From positions 97,011-161,010 of the forward strand of contig PLGG01000047.1 in the NCBI GenBank assembly GCA_003138515.1: 64,000 bases of DNA. The letters run 5' to 3'. The position numbers were made by a program, and so were the translations under genes. How positions within the stretch are numbered: the first letter of the stretch is position 1; each line of letters opens with the position of its first letter. The notes under the pieces are model-generated. The model was given only the letters and a program-made list of their open reading frames with translations, was not told the origin of the DNA and made no database searches. This stretch comes from Acidobacteriaceae bacterium. GTDB taxonomy: Bacteria; Acidobacteriota; Terriglobia; Terriglobales; Acidobacteriaceae. Below are positions 49,551 to 59,496 of this stretch, piece by piece.

Positions 49551-51077
49551 ATGAAGAAGCTAATCCCGCTTCTTGCTTTCGCAGGGGCATTGGTTATCGT
49601 TCTTGTTTTCGTAGCGATACGTCCGGCATTCGGAGGCACTCGTTACATTGCGCAGTTTGCGGGAACCTTCCACGGCGGAAAGGCCTGCGACGGGCATACA
49701 ACGATCACCCCGGCCATGTTCAACCTCCTGCCTAACTCTCCGGGGGACGCAAATTATATTTGTGGAACCATAACAGTCCCCATTAATACTCCAGGCTTAA
49801 TCGTCCGCGGCAGCGGAACCAACAGCAAACCTATTACGATCAATTTTGACAGCGGTGCGGTACTCGCATCTCCGGAGTGGCCTGCTGAAGGCACGGGCGG
49901 CGCCATCGAAATCGGCGACAACAGCTATATCACCATCAATGGAAATGGCGGCTCCGGCGGAGCGGTTCAGGGTGTAATCGAAGCGACCTCAAACGGAGAC
50001 GCCGGCGCTGCATGTCTCAGCGGGGCCTGCCAAAATCATGGGCACAGCAATGGGATTGAGGCCGGCGACGGAGCATCGAACATAACCATAGATGGGCTTG
50101 CCATCATCGATATGTATGTCGCTACCAATCCGAGCCCTGGCGGCGGCACCTGCATTTACGATCATGGCGCCATCAACAACTGGACGATCACCAATAATCT
50201 CATGCATGACATGGGCTGGTGTATCAGCCTCCAGTATGACAGTGGGACTTCTTCCGGCATCACGATCTCGAATAACCAGATTTATAACATTGACCACGGA
50301 ATCGCACTAGGCGGCCCGCATCCGGGGAACACGCTGACAAGCGTCAATATTTATGGCAACACCATCCACGACTACTCGAACTGGGACACCGCGGCCGACG
50401 TATGGCATCACGATGGAGTTCACATCTGGGGCTACAACGATGACGGCTCCGACACCATCGACGGCGTGAATATCTACAGCAACAAGTTTGGCGGCTGCAT
50501 CGGCAAGAATGTGACTGCGCACATTTTCGTGGAAGGGAACAAAGGAAGCACCTCGAATGTCGCGATCTATAACAACACGCTCATCGATACCTGCAACGGT
50601 AACGATAACGATGGCCTGATTAATATCGACGATCCCGGTGAAGCGATCTATAACAACACCTTCATCGGCGCCTCTACGGACACGTGCATGGGCGTATCGA
50701 ACGCGACCAAAGTGACATTCGTCAACAACATTGCGAGCGGTTGCGGGACCCTGATTTGGGTTGACAAGAACGGGAACTTCTCTTCAGGCGCTTTGCACAA
50801 CAACATCTACACCAACTGTTCAGGAGGCAATTGCTTCGCATACCGCGGGAACTATTCTGGATCGTTCTCCTCCTGGCAGAAGGAGACCGGGCAGGACCCG
50901 AGCCCTTCGGCCTTCGTCTCGAAAACGAAACTTTCTCCTGCCGGTGTGCCTCAGTCCCGTTCAGCCGTCATCGGCGCCGGGGCGAACCTCACATCCCTTC
51001 GCATCCCCGCTCTGCAAACCGATCTTGCCGGCGATCCACGTCCAACGACCGGGGCCTGGACCGTCGGCGCTTATTAG
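49551..51077 (+). CDS. Secreted parallel beta-helix protein, copy 2
   Basis: A 508-residue paralogue of the preceding beta-helix gene, with signal segment IPLLAFAGALVIVLVFVAIRPAFGG and the same ordered blocks (NWTITNNLMHDMGWCISL, GITISNNQIYNIDHGIALGG, WHHDGVHIWGYNDDG, NVAIYNNTLIDTC). It ends at TVGAY; the bases after its stop still match the C-terminal codons of copy 1, so a stop codon has shortened this copy by about 20 residues. Probably the same kind of polysaccharide-acting protein. Confidence 0.8.
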   Translation: MKKLIPLLAFAGALVIVLVFVAIRPAFGGTRYIAQFAGTFHGGKACDGHTTITPAMFNLLPNSPGDANYICGTITVPINTPGLIVRGSGTNSKPITINFDSGAVLASPEWPAEGTGGAIEIGDNSYITINGNGGSGGAVQGVIEATSNGDAGAACLSGACQNHGHSNGIEAGDGASNITIDGLAIIDMYVATNPSPGGGTCIYDHGAINNWTITNNLMHDMGWCISLQYDSGTSSGITISNNQIYNIDHGIALGGPHPGNTLTSVNIYGNTIHDYSNWDTAADVWHHDGVHIWGYNDDGSDTIDGVNIYSNKFGGCIGKNVTAHIFVEGNKGSTSNVAIYNNTLIDTCNGNDNDGLINIDDPGEAIYNNTFIGASTDTCMGVSNATKVTFVNNIASGCGTLIWVDKNGNFSSGALHNNIYTNCSGGNCFAYRGNYSGSFSSWQKETGQDPSPSAFVSKTKLSPAGVPQSRSAVIGAGANLTSLRIPALQTDLAGDPRPTTGAWTVGAY

Positions 51078-51194
51078 ACTTCCGGGTCCCGTCTCAGCCC
51101 CCGTCCCAGACATCGACCGGCCTGACTGGTGCGGTCGTCATAAACGAAAACCCCGCTTTCCCCGAGTAACCAGGTTGCTCTTCGTCGCTATTCC

Positions 51195-52769
51195 ATGACC
51201 TCTAAGTTCTCTGCACCTTCTTCCAGCCGTGCGCTCACCGCTTCCATTGGGAAGAACACGCTCTTCGGCGTGGTTGGAAATATTGTGCATGTACTGGCCC
51301 GGATCGTCGTGGTCCCGGTGATGATCCGACACCTGGGGCTGGATGGTTACGGCATCTGGGCGGTTCTCATGTCGATAGCCGCCTACATCACTCTGGGCGG
51401 AGCAGGTGTCAAATCTGCATTCCAGAAGTACGTGGCGGAAGCGACCGGCACCGGCGATTTCGATCGGGCCAGTCGGTTGCTGAGCACGGGCACCGCTGCG
51501 GTCCTGGGGCTCTCCGTTGTTGTTCTCGTGCCCCTCGCTGTCTTCTCCCATTCCCTGGCAATTGCGGTTGGAGTGCCGCAAGTCTTTCTCACCCCTGCCT
51601 CCCGGGCGATTCAGTACCTGGCGATCACGGCGATCGTGGCCAATGTGAGTCAGACCTATCAAAGCATCCTGATGGGTGCGCACCGCATTGACTTGCGGGA
51701 GAAGCTAAACGTCGTTATCGATCTCCTCAACGCAGCAGCAACCATCGTTCTTCTTTATCTTGGATTCGGATTGCTGGCGATGTGCGTTGTGTTTTGCGCG
51801 TATCAGTTGGCCGGCGGTATGTTGTGGTATTTTTATTCCCGCCGCGTCCTTCCCGACGTCCATATCAGGCCAAGACTCGTCTCGCGATCGGTGGTGAAAG
51901 AGCTTGTTCGGTTCGCCGCAAGCTATCAACTGGTGAGCATGCTCGAGTTGCTGTATGCAGCGGTCCTGCCGGTGGCCATCCTGAAATTCTTCGGCGCGAA
52001 TGCAGCCGGCGTCTTTGCGCTTGCTGCCCGCCTGGTGAGTTTTGCGACGCTTATCCAGGGCTCGTACCTTCAGGCCATACTCTCGGGTGGGAGCCTGGTT
52101 TACGCTTCTGGGTCGGTGGAACAAACCAATGCTTTTATCGTCAAGTCGTTCAAAGCAATGGCTGTGCTCTCCATCCTTCCTCTGGCCTTCATCGCCCTCT
52201 ATGGAGCAAAGATCGCTTTTGCCTGGACCGGTAAAACCGATCCTCTTTTGGCTGGAGCGGTCTGTCTCCTATGTGCCGGTGGCGTATGCCGATCCCTGAG
52301 TTCCTTGTTTCGTGTACTCTATCGAGTCTCCGGGGGAGCCGTGATGGACAATGCGCAACTGCTCCTGGGGCTGGGTGTCGCATTCGTACTCTGGCCCTTT
52401 GCCCCCAAAATCGGGTTCTTCGGCATGGTGGGTGGTGTGAACTTCCTGGGACAATTTCTCGGGCTGATCCTGATGAGCCTGAGCCTTACATCTCGATTCA
52501 AAGGATTCCATGCAAGCACCCTGGCGCCCAATCTCCTCAGATTCTGCGTCGCCACCGCCGTGATCCTCGGCGCTTCTGTTTTAGCTCGCTACATGGGAGC
52601 GTCCTGGGAAATCAACCCCCGCGTACTCGACACGATTCGAATCATGACGGCTGCCGCGATTAGCCTGCTGGTCGCCGTGCCCGCTCTGCTTTTCACAGGC
52701 TCGGTATCGCGCTCTGAAGCACGAGCTATGTTAAATACGGTTTCTCGCAAGTTTGCATCGCCCGCCTAA
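51195..52769 (+). CDS. Wzx-type polysaccharide flippase (MATE/MOP superfamily)
   Basis: A 524-residue protein with about 12-14 membrane helices, starting KNTLFGVVGNIVHVLARIVVVPVMIRHLGLDGYGIWAVLMS, typical of RfbX/Wzx flippases. It moves undecaprenyl-linked repeat units across the inner membrane. The first 23 codons were copied upstream in a tandem duplication (49461-49532). The adjoining ligase-like gene (55074) would act on the flipped units. Confidence 0.9.
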   Translation: MTSKFSAPSSSRALTASIGKNTLFGVVGNIVHVLARIVVVPVMIRHLGLDGYGIWAVLMSIAAYITLGGAGVKSAFQKYVAEATGTGDFDRASRLLSTGTAAVLGLSVVVLVPLAVFSHSLAIAVGVPQVFLTPASRAIQYLAITAIVANVSQTYQSILMGAHRIDLREKLNVVIDLLNAAATIVLLYLGFGLLAMCVVFCAYQLAGGMLWYFYSRRVLPDVHIRPRLVSRSVVKELVRFAASYQLVSMLELLYAAVLPVAILKFFGANAAGVFALAARLVSFATLIQGSYLQAILSGGSLVYASGSVEQTNAFIVKSFKAMAVLSILPLAFIALYGAKIAFAWTGKTDPLLAGAVCLLCAGGVCRSLSSLFRVLYRVSGGAVMDNAQLLLGLGVAFVLWPFAPKIGFFGMVGGVNFLGQFLGLILMSLSLTSRFKGFHASTLAPNLLRFCVATAVILGASVLARYMGASWEINPRVLDTIRIMTAAAISLLVAVPALLFTGSVSRSEARAMLNTVSRKFASPA

Positions 52770-52794
52770 TCCTGATCGAGGATCTATCGAGTTT

Positions 52795-53778
52795 ATGGTC
52801 ACAAACGAAGCCGCCGCTCTGCCTGTCGCTCCATCCAAACACGCCGACCCGCAAGTGTGTCCGATTTGTGGAACTCCGAGCCTTCTGAACTGGCTTGCCG
52901 CGCCGGACCGGTTCCATGGACGCACGAAGAAGTATCAGCTGTTGCGTTGCTCCTCGTGTTCTTTGGTGTGGCTCAAAGACCCGCCATCCCCTTCCGAGAT
53001 GGGCGAACATTACGGCGAGGCTTATGACCGAGCTATTTCGACCGCCTCGAAGACCTCCGAGCACTGGTTCGGCCGCCGCGACGCAGTTCTTCATTTTAAG
53101 GCCAGCGGGGTTCTTCTCGATCTCGGTTGCGGGTCGGGAGGCTTTCTAAGTGCGTTCAAAGGGCCTTCCTGGCAACTCTACGGCGTGGAAATGTCTGAGC
53201 ACGCTGCCGCTATCGCACATGACCGTTGTGGCGCGCAAGTCTTCGTCGGCGATGTGCTCGATGCGCCGTTTCAGCCAAACAGCTTCGATGCGATCACCTG
53301 CTTTAACGTTTTTGAACACATGTACGAACCAGATGCAGTGCTTGCCCAGGTGGCGAAATGGCTCAAGCCGGGCGGCGTGTTCTACACAATGATGCCGAAT
53401 ATTGACTCGGCAGCAACGCGCATCTTTCGCTCTTACTGGTACGCGCTCGAATTGCCGCGTCACCTCTATCACTTTTCTCCGGCCACTCTCAAGATGCTCG
53501 GCGAGAACTCCGGGCTCACGGTAGTTTCAATCAAAACGCATCGTGAGCTCTATTTTGAAACGAGCATCAGGTACGCGGTCGACGATCTTCTTCGGAAACT
53601 TGGCATTCCACGTAAGAGTGTTGCCGACTCTTATCCAGACAATTCAAGCATTCCCTGGAGAGCGGTGCGCAAAGTCTTCCGAGTTGCCGCGTTGCCGGTC
53701 ATCAATGCTGCGGCGTCGCTCTATGGCGATGGCGAAACCATCACCGCCGTCTTTACTAAGAACGCCGCCTCAGCCTGA
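52795..53778 (+). CDS. SAM-dependent methyltransferase with zinc-finger-like N-terminus
   Basis: A 327-residue class I methyltransferase: SAM motif LLDLGCGSGGFLSAF, then DVLDAPFQPNSFDAITCFNVFEHM, and a preceding CPICG...CSSC four-cysteine knuckle, as in many sugar methyltransferases of polysaccharide loci. It likely methylates a sugar of the repeat unit. Start ATG 52795; an in-frame ATG at 52753 overlaps the flippase gene. Confidence 0.85.
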   Translation: MVTNEAAALPVAPSKHADPQVCPICGTPSLLNWLAAPDRFHGRTKKYQLLRCSSCSLVWLKDPPSPSEMGEHYGEAYDRAISTASKTSEHWFGRRDAVLHFKASGVLLDLGCGSGGFLSAFKGPSWQLYGVEMSEHAAAIAHDRCGAQVFVGDVLDAPFQPNSFDAITCFNVFEHMYEPDAVLAQVAKWLKPGGVFYTMMPNIDSAATRIFRSYWYALELPRHLYHFSPATLKMLGENSGLTVVSIKTHRELYFETSIRYAVDDLLRKLGIPRKSVADSYPDNSSIPWRAVRKVFRVAALPVINAAASLYGDGETITAVFTKNAASA

Positions 53779-53811
53779 GGCTGTCATCATAGGAGTCCGC
53801 GAAAACGCGCC

Positions 53812-55023
53812 ATGACGCTCCCACGCCAATCCATCCGCGTCTTGTACAGCTTTCCGAATAAGCTCGGTGCCTCACGTATCTGCTATACGGCTTGGGAGCA
53901 GGTGCGTGGCATTGTTGCTGCGGGCGCACAAGTCATCCTTTATACCGGTGCCCTTGTGCGTGAAGTTCCGGAATCCGTCGAGGTGCACACAACCCTATCG
54001 CGGGTCAACATTCAAATTCCGTACCGCCTGATCGGCAATCTCCGCGCCCTCGCGCTGCACGACTGGATCGTCTCCAGGCAACTCCCAAAGCTCAAGGACC
54101 GGATAGATGTGGTCCATGTCTGGCCGTCGGGCGCTCTGCGGACAATCCAGGCCGCCAGGAGACTCGGCATTCCCACTGTTCTCGAGCGGCCCAATGCCGA
54201 CACGCGGTTTGCGTTGGAAGCAGTTGACGCTGAACGCCAGCGGATCGGTGTCGAATCTCCTCACTATGACTATCGGCCCAGGGAATCCAATGTGCTCCTC
54301 GAAGAGGCCGAGTTTGGAGCATGTGACTATCTGCTCTGCGCTTCGGACTTTTCGGTGAAGACTTTTACAGACCGCGGGTACCCGGCTTCGAAGATCGTGC
54401 GGCATCGGTATGGCTTCGACGACACGAAATACTTCCCCTTGCCTGAAAATCGAAAGCAACCCAGAAAATTCACAGCTCTCTACGTGGGTGTGGATGCCGT
54501 GAGGAAAGGACTGCATCTAGCCCTCGAAGCATGGCTTTCCTCTCCGGCAAGCAAAGATGGTCTTTTCAGAATTGCTGGAGATGTCCAGGAAGAATTCAAG
54601 AAGAAGTTCGCAACTTATCTTGCTCATCCGAGTGTGGAGCAACTCGGCATGCGCAGTGATATCCCGCAGCTGATGCAGAATTCCGACATCCTTATTCTGC
54701 CGACGATTGAAGAAGGTTTCGCTCTGGTCTGCGCAGAAGCCATCGGGGCGGGATGCGTGCCGCTTGCGTCCACCGCGTGCACTGAGATGTGCCAGCACGG
54801 AGTGAATGCATTGGTCCACAACGTCGGCGACGTCGAAACTCTGCGGCGTCAGATCGCGCAGGTTTATTCTGATCCCGGGTTTCTGGCACAGCTTCGTTCC
54901 GGCGCAATCGCCACCCGTTCGGAATGGACCTGGCGCAAGGCTGGCGACCATCTGGTTGCAGCATATGCTCAGGCCCTGGCGGCATACGCCGAAAGAGAAA
55001 CCATTGCCGTCGCAAGCTCGTAG
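53812..55023 (+). CDS. Glycosyltransferase family 4 (GT-B)
   Basis: A 403-residue GT-B enzyme: N-terminal Rossmann part (DVVHVWPSGALRTIQAARRLGIPTVLERPN), C-terminal donor-binding part with YVGVDAVRKGLHLALEAW and the EX7E motif region EEGFALVCAEAIGAGCVPLAS. It adds a sugar to the lipid-linked repeat unit. Specificity unknown. Confidence 0.88.
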   Translation: MTLPRQSIRVLYSFPNKLGASRICYTAWEQVRGIVAAGAQVILYTGALVREVPESVEVHTTLSRVNIQIPYRLIGNLRALALHDWIVSRQLPKLKDRIDVVHVWPSGALRTIQAARRLGIPTVLERPNADTRFALEAVDAERQRIGVESPHYDYRPRESNVLLEEAEFGACDYLLCASDFSVKTFTDRGYPASKIVRHRYGFDDTKYFPLPENRKQPRKFTALYVGVDAVRKGLHLALEAWLSSPASKDGLFRIAGDVQEEFKKKFATYLAHPSVEQLGMRSDIPQLMQNSDILILPTIEEGFALVCAEAIGAGCVPLASTACTEMCQHGVNALVHNVGDVETLRRQIAQVYSDPGFLAQLRSGAIATRSEWTWRKAGDHLVAAYAQALAAYAERETIAVASS

Positions 55024-55073
55024 AGAGTGAAGCGCCTGCGCATGATTCACCGCTCTTCGTTCGCAGAGAAGCA

Positions 55074-56501
55074 ATGCTAGCTCCCTTACAATTCAACCAG
55101 CGGGACTTAGGCCACGGTGCATCGGACACGGTACTGCACCCCGTAGTCGCGGTAGCGTTGCTGGTCACGATCGTGCTGATGCTGTGGCGGCCGCGAAAAT
55201 ACGCGATCGTCCCGCTGCTTCTTTGCACTTTCCTGGTTCCACGCGGCCAGGAGGTTATGCTGGCAGGCGCGCACGTCTACGTTCGCCTCATTTTGGCTCT
55301 CGCCGGTTTCATCTGTGTTGTGAAGGACAAGTTTCGCATTGTCGACCGACTCAACATCGTCGACAAGATATTCATCGTGTGGGCTTGCTATCGTGTCTTT
55401 GCGACCGTGGTCACAAACTGGCCGAGCGGCGTCATGGAGCAGTTGTCGTTCCTGCTGTCGGCCTTGTGCGGTTACTTCCTTCTTCGTTATTTGATCGCGA
55501 ATGAAGAAGACGTGGCCCGGGCGGCAAAGACCCTGGCGGTCGTTGCTTTGGTCTTAGGCGCGTGCATGGTGTACGAACACCACTTCCGGGTCAATCCTTT
55601 TGGAACCTATCTGGGTGGAGCGCCGACCGCCCCGGAAATCAGAGACGGAACCGCCCGAGCTCAGGCCACGTTTGGTCACTCGATTCTCGCGGGGTGTTTT
55701 GGAGGCACGCTCATCCCTCTCTTCGTCTGGTTATTGAGCAAGAAGAGCTGGGTTGCTGCCGTCGCAGGGATCGTGGGATCGACGTTGATGGTGCTGACGG
55801 CCAATTCCAGTACACCGATATTGGCGTATGTGGCCGGCATTCTCGGCCTCCTTTTGTGGCCGGTTCGGCGGAAGATGAAGGCGGTCCGCTGGCTAATCGT
55901 GATCACTCTCGCGGTTCTCGCGCTTGTGATGAACGCTCCCGTGTGGTTCTTGATCGCTCATATCAATGTGGTCGGCGGTTCCGGAGGATATGACCGCGCC
56001 TTCCTGATCGATATGTGCATGCGGCATATCAGGGACTGGTGGCTCATCGGCACCAATCAGAATGGCAACTGGGGCTATGACATGTGGGACATGTCGGACC
56101 AATTCGTGGCCGAAGCGGAGACGGGCGGCATTCTTGGGTTGGCTTGCTTCATTGCCATCATCGCGAAGTCTTTCAGCCGTCTTGGAAGCATGAGGAAGCG
56201 GGTAAAACCGAAACAGCAGTGGCTGTTCTGGTGCCTTGGTTCCATAATGCTCGCGAACATCTTTGCCTATTTTGGCGTAGCCTATTGGGATCAGACGCAG
56301 GTCTGGTGGTTCGCATTGTTGGCCATGATCTGCGCCGTCACGGTTCCGCACGTGCCGCACGAATTGACAAAAACTGGTCCAGCAGTTTCGGAAGGGGAGA
56401 TGATCCCGGACTTGGTAGAAACCGCTCCAGAGGCTCGCGCAGCGGTGCTGTTTCCGGGCCTTCGAAAGACAGTTCGGCTCTGGGGTGGCCCCGAGCTGTG
56501 A
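55074..56501 (+). CDS. O-antigen ligase/polymerase-like membrane protein (Wzy/WaaL type)
   Basis: A 475-residue protein with about 11 membrane helices and a large periplasmic loop (FGTYLGGAPTAPEIRDGTARAQATFGHSILAG) typical of the O-antigen ligase family. Later segments SDQFVAEAETGGILGLACFI and the NANSSTPILAY-type region fit as well. It probably polymerises or transfers the repeat units. ATG 55074 is preferred; the longer frame from 54924 overlaps the glycosyltransferase. The next gene overlaps the stop as GTGA. Confidence 0.82.
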   Translation: MLAPLQFNQRDLGHGASDTVLHPVVAVALLVTIVLMLWRPRKYAIVPLLLCTFLVPRGQEVMLAGAHVYVRLILALAGFICVVKDKFRIVDRLNIVDKIFIVWACYRVFATVVTNWPSGVMEQLSFLLSALCGYFLLRYLIANEEDVARAAKTLAVVALVLGACMVYEHHFRVNPFGTYLGGAPTAPEIRDGTARAQATFGHSILAGCFGGTLIPLFVWLLSKKSWVAAVAGIVGSTLMVLTANSSTPILAYVAGILGLLLWPVRRKMKAVRWLIVITLAVLALVMNAPVWFLIAHINVVGGSGGYDRAFLIDMCMRHIRDWWLIGTNQNGNWGYDMWDMSDQFVAEAETGGILGLACFIAIIAKSFSRLGSMRKRVKPKQQWLFWCLGSIMLANIFAYFGVAYWDQTQVWWFALLAMICAVTVPHVPHELTKTGPAVSEGEMIPDLVETAPEARAAVLFPGLRKTVRLWGGPEL

Positions 56502-57478
56502 CCGACTTGTCGATCATTATCGTCAATTGGAACTCCACCGCATATCTTCTGAAATGCCTTGAGAGCATCTACGCGCAGACTTACGAGACGGCGTTTGAGA
56601 TTATCGTCGTCGATAACGCTTCGCCCGATGGCAATATCGGGATCGTGAAGCAGCAGTACCCGGACGTCGTCCTGATTGAGAGTCCGGTGAACCTGGGATT
56701 TGCTGGCGCGAACAATCTTGGTTTCCGCGCGTCAAGGGGCGAATATGTAGTTTTCCTGAACCCTGACACCGTGCTGCGCAACGCCGCTTTCGACCTTATG
56801 CTCCGGCAGGTATGCTCGTTGCCATCTGTTGGCGCGGCGGGTTGCACTCTGCTGAATGAAGATCAGTCCCTTCAAACGGCCGCCATCCAGACCTTTCCAA
56901 CGATAGTGAACCAGCTTCTGGATCTGGATGTTCTTCGAAACCGCTTTCCTGCCTGCTCCTTATGGAACATTGCGCCGCTGTTCGCAGGCGGCACGGAACC
57001 GAGCCGCGTAGAAGTCATTTCCGGCGCCTGCGTCCTGTTCAGGCGAGACGTGTTTGCCGAGATCGGGCAGTTCAGCGAAGAGTACTTCATGTACGCCGAG
57101 GACCTGGACCTGTGTTACAAGGCAGCGCAGGGTGGTTTCACTAACTATTACATTCCCCAGGGGCAAATTATCCATTACGGCGGCAAAAGTAGTGTCCGGC
57201 GGCGAGCCGTCGTGATGAAGTGGAGATCGATTCTGCGGTATGTAGCCAAACACCGCGGATATAGTTACCAATTAGTCTTTCGCGCCGCGATGGCGTGCGG
57301 CGCCCTCGGTCGCCTGGCTCTGTTGGTGGCCGCTGTGGCTGTAAGCCGGGGAGCGCGCAGAAACTCCGCCCGCGATGCATTATTGAAATGGTGGCTGATC
57401 CTGGGGACAATGGTGACTCATTTTGCGCCAAAGCAGCAGGTTGAGAGCCTTTCGGCAGAGGGAGCGCGAGGGCGTTAG
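56498..57478 (+). CDS. Glycosyltransferase family 2 (rhamnosyltransferase-like)
   Basis: A 326-residue GT-A enzyme starting at GTG 56498, overlapping the ligase stop. Motifs: LSIIIVNWNS, EIIVVDNASPDG, GFAGANNLGFRASRGEYVVFLNPDT (DXD-type) and ISGACVLFRRDVFAEIGQFSEEYFMYAEDLDLCYKA. The pattern matches rhamnosyltransferase-type GT2 enzymes. A hydrophobic C-terminal helix (GALGRLALLVAAVAVSRG) may attach it to the membrane. Confidence 0.88.
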   Translation: MTDLSIIIVNWNSTAYLLKCLESIYAQTYETAFEIIVVDNASPDGNIGIVKQQYPDVVLIESPVNLGFAGANNLGFRASRGEYVVFLNPDTVLRNAAFDLMLRQVCSLPSVGAAGCTLLNEDQSLQTAAIQTFPTIVNQLLDLDVLRNRFPACSLWNIAPLFAGGTEPSRVEVISGACVLFRRDVFAEIGQFSEEYFMYAEDLDLCYKAAQGGFTNYYIPQGQIIHYGGKSSVRRRAVVMKWRSILRYVAKHRGYSYQLVFRAAMACGALGRLALLVAAVAVSRGARRNSARDALLKWWLILGTMVTHFAPKQQVESLSAEGARGR

Positions 57479-57526
57479 CATATCGCGTGCAATAGCGCGG
57501 AACGATGTTGAGGGCGAGAACAATCT

Positions 57527-59440
57527 ATGTGCGGAATCTGCGGTAAATTGAACTTCGAGCGGGAGAAGCCGGTCTCCGGCGGCCTGTTGAAACGAATGGC
57601 CGACACGATCGCTCATCGTGGGCCCGACGATGAAGGCTACTACCTGTCCGGCCCGGTGGGCCTCGGTTTTCGCCGCCTTTCCATCATCGACCTGGCAACG
57701 GGTCATCAGCCGCTTTCGAACGAGGATGGGACTGTCTGGATTGTCTTTAACGGGGAAATCTATAATTTCGAGGAACTCCGTGACGATCTCCTGGCCCGAG
57801 GTCACATCTTCCGCACGCGTACGGATACCGAGGTGATCGTTCACCTTTATGAGGAATTTGGGCCGGCCTGTGTAGACCGGCTCCGGGGAATGTTCGGATT
57901 TGCGATTTGGGATGAGCGCCAGCAGACTCTGATGCTGGCCAGGGACCGGGTAGGAATCAAGCCTGTCTATTATTCGATCGGAGCGGATTCCGTTGTCTTT
58001 GGGTCAGAAATCAAGGCCATTCTGGCCGATCCGGAGATCGGCGCTCGGGTGCGGCCGGAAGTCGTCGATCGCTTTCTTACCTTTTATTTCGTTCCTGGCG
58101 AGGACACTCTCTTTGAGAACATCTTCAAGCTAAGACCTGGGTCGTACATGATCGTACGAGAGGGTAACGCGGAAATCCATCAGTACTGGGATCTGGCTTT
58201 CAATCCCACTCCGAGATCCATTGCAGACGCGGAAAATGAACTCCTCGAACTCCTGGATGAATCCGTCCGGCTGCACATGATTAGCGATGTGCCGGTCGGC
58301 ATTCTGCTGAGCGGTGGCGTGGATTCCACGGCGATGGTCAGTTTTGCGAGCAGCAGAACAGATCGAACCCTGGGCAGTTTCACCCTGGGATTCGAATCAG
58401 CGGAGGTTCCCGATGAGCGTCCGTACGCTCGGATCGCCGCGCAGCGCTACGGCACTGACCACCACGAGATGTCGATTTCGGCGGGTGACTTCAAAGACTT
58501 CCTGCCCCAGTATGCGTGGTACATGGAAGAGCCTGTCTGCGAGGCGCCCGCGATCGCGCTTTATTACATCACCAAGCTGGCCCGGGAATCTGTGAAGGTC
58601 CTGATCTCCGGCGAAGGTGGCGATGAGGCATTTGCGGGCTATCAGACCTACCGCGGTGTTTTGTGGGCGGAGCGGCTCAAGAGCGCCCTTGGGCCATTGA
58701 AGGGCTCGGTCTCTTTCGCCGCCGGCGCTGCCAACCGGCTCCTGAAGAATCAGCGAATTGCCAAGTATGCGCCACTCTTCGCCCGCTCATTCGAGGGCTA
58801 CTACTATAGCCGCAGTTCGGGTCCTGATTCCTTCTTTAATCAAAATCACAACACGCTTTACTCCAGCGATTTCGCGAACCTGAGCGATGAGGGCTTCGCC
58901 ACTCGCCCCATGAGAGATGTCATGGCGAGCTCACGGGGCGTTGGCCTTGTCAACCGGATGTTATATGTAGACACGAAAACCTCGCTTCCCGATGATCTGT
59001 TGTTAAAAGCGGACAAGATGACAATGGCCAATTCCATCGAACTTCGTGTCCCATTCCTCGATCACAAATTGCTGGAATTTGCCGCTTCTCTGCCGGAGAA
59101 CCTGAAAGTTCGCGGCCTTACGACGAAATATCTTGCCAAGCGGGCACTCTCAAGCCGCATTCCTGAGCCAATCCTGAAGCGCCGGAAGGCCGGTTTCCCG
59201 GTGCCGTTCGGCGCCTGGCTGCGAACCGACCTTAAAGAGTTTGTCCATGAAGTGTTGCTCGATCGCACGACGATCGAGCGTGGCTATTTCAACACCGCCT
59301 GCATCGAACGACTGCTTCGAGCCAATGCCGAATCCGGCCTCTATGCAAAGGAAGTTCTGTCGCTGCTAACCCTGGAATTGTGGCACCGGGCTTTCCTGAC
59401 ATCCAATGCAGGAGTCAGCCCCGAGCCCGTCCAAGTCTGA
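57527..59440 (+). CDS. asnB: Glutamine-hydrolysing asparagine synthase-like amidotransferase
   Basis: A 637-residue enzyme. Cys2 (MCGICGKLN) starts the class II glutaminase domain (1 to about 210: HRGPDDEGYY, NGEIYNF). The synthetase domain has the PP-loop LLSGGVDSTAM (about 262), GEGGDEAFAGY and DTKTSLPDDLLLKADKMTMANSIELRVPFLD. Members in exopolysaccharide loci of the XrtA type may amidate sugar acids rather than make free asparagine; a uronic-acid-type sugar from the Wlb-like genes would be a candidate substrate. That role is inferred. Confidence 0.88.
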   Translation: MCGICGKLNFEREKPVSGGLLKRMADTIAHRGPDDEGYYLSGPVGLGFRRLSIIDLATGHQPLSNEDGTVWIVFNGEIYNFEELRDDLLARGHIFRTRTDTEVIVHLYEEFGPACVDRLRGMFGFAIWDERQQTLMLARDRVGIKPVYYSIGADSVVFGSEIKAILADPEIGARVRPEVVDRFLTFYFVPGEDTLFENIFKLRPGSYMIVREGNAEIHQYWDLAFNPTPRSIADAENELLELLDESVRLHMISDVPVGILLSGGVDSTAMVSFASSRTDRTLGSFTLGFESAEVPDERPYARIAAQRYGTDHHEMSISAGDFKDFLPQYAWYMEEPVCEAPAIALYYITKLARESVKVLISGEGGDEAFAGYQTYRGVLWAERLKSALGPLKGSVSFAAGAANRLLKNQRIAKYAPLFARSFEGYYYSRSSGPDSFFNQNHNTLYSSDFANLSDEGFATRPMRDVMASSRGVGLVNRMLYVDTKTSLPDDLLLKADKMTMANSIELRVPFLDHKLLEFAASLPENLKVRGLTTKYLAKRALSSRIPEPILKRRKAGFPVPFGAWLRTDLKEFVHEVLLDRTTIERGYFNTACIERLLRANAESGLYAKEVLSLLTLELWHRAFLTSNAGVSPEPVQV

Positions 59441-59496
59441 CCGGGCAGGCATTCGCTGGATAGTAGTCAACTACAACCGATTTCGCAGTCAGAGCT

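Noticed and set aside
47761-51077. PEP-CTERM substrates for an exosortase
   Set aside because: Neither C-terminus has a PEP motif, membrane helix and basic tail, and no exosortase gene is in the window.
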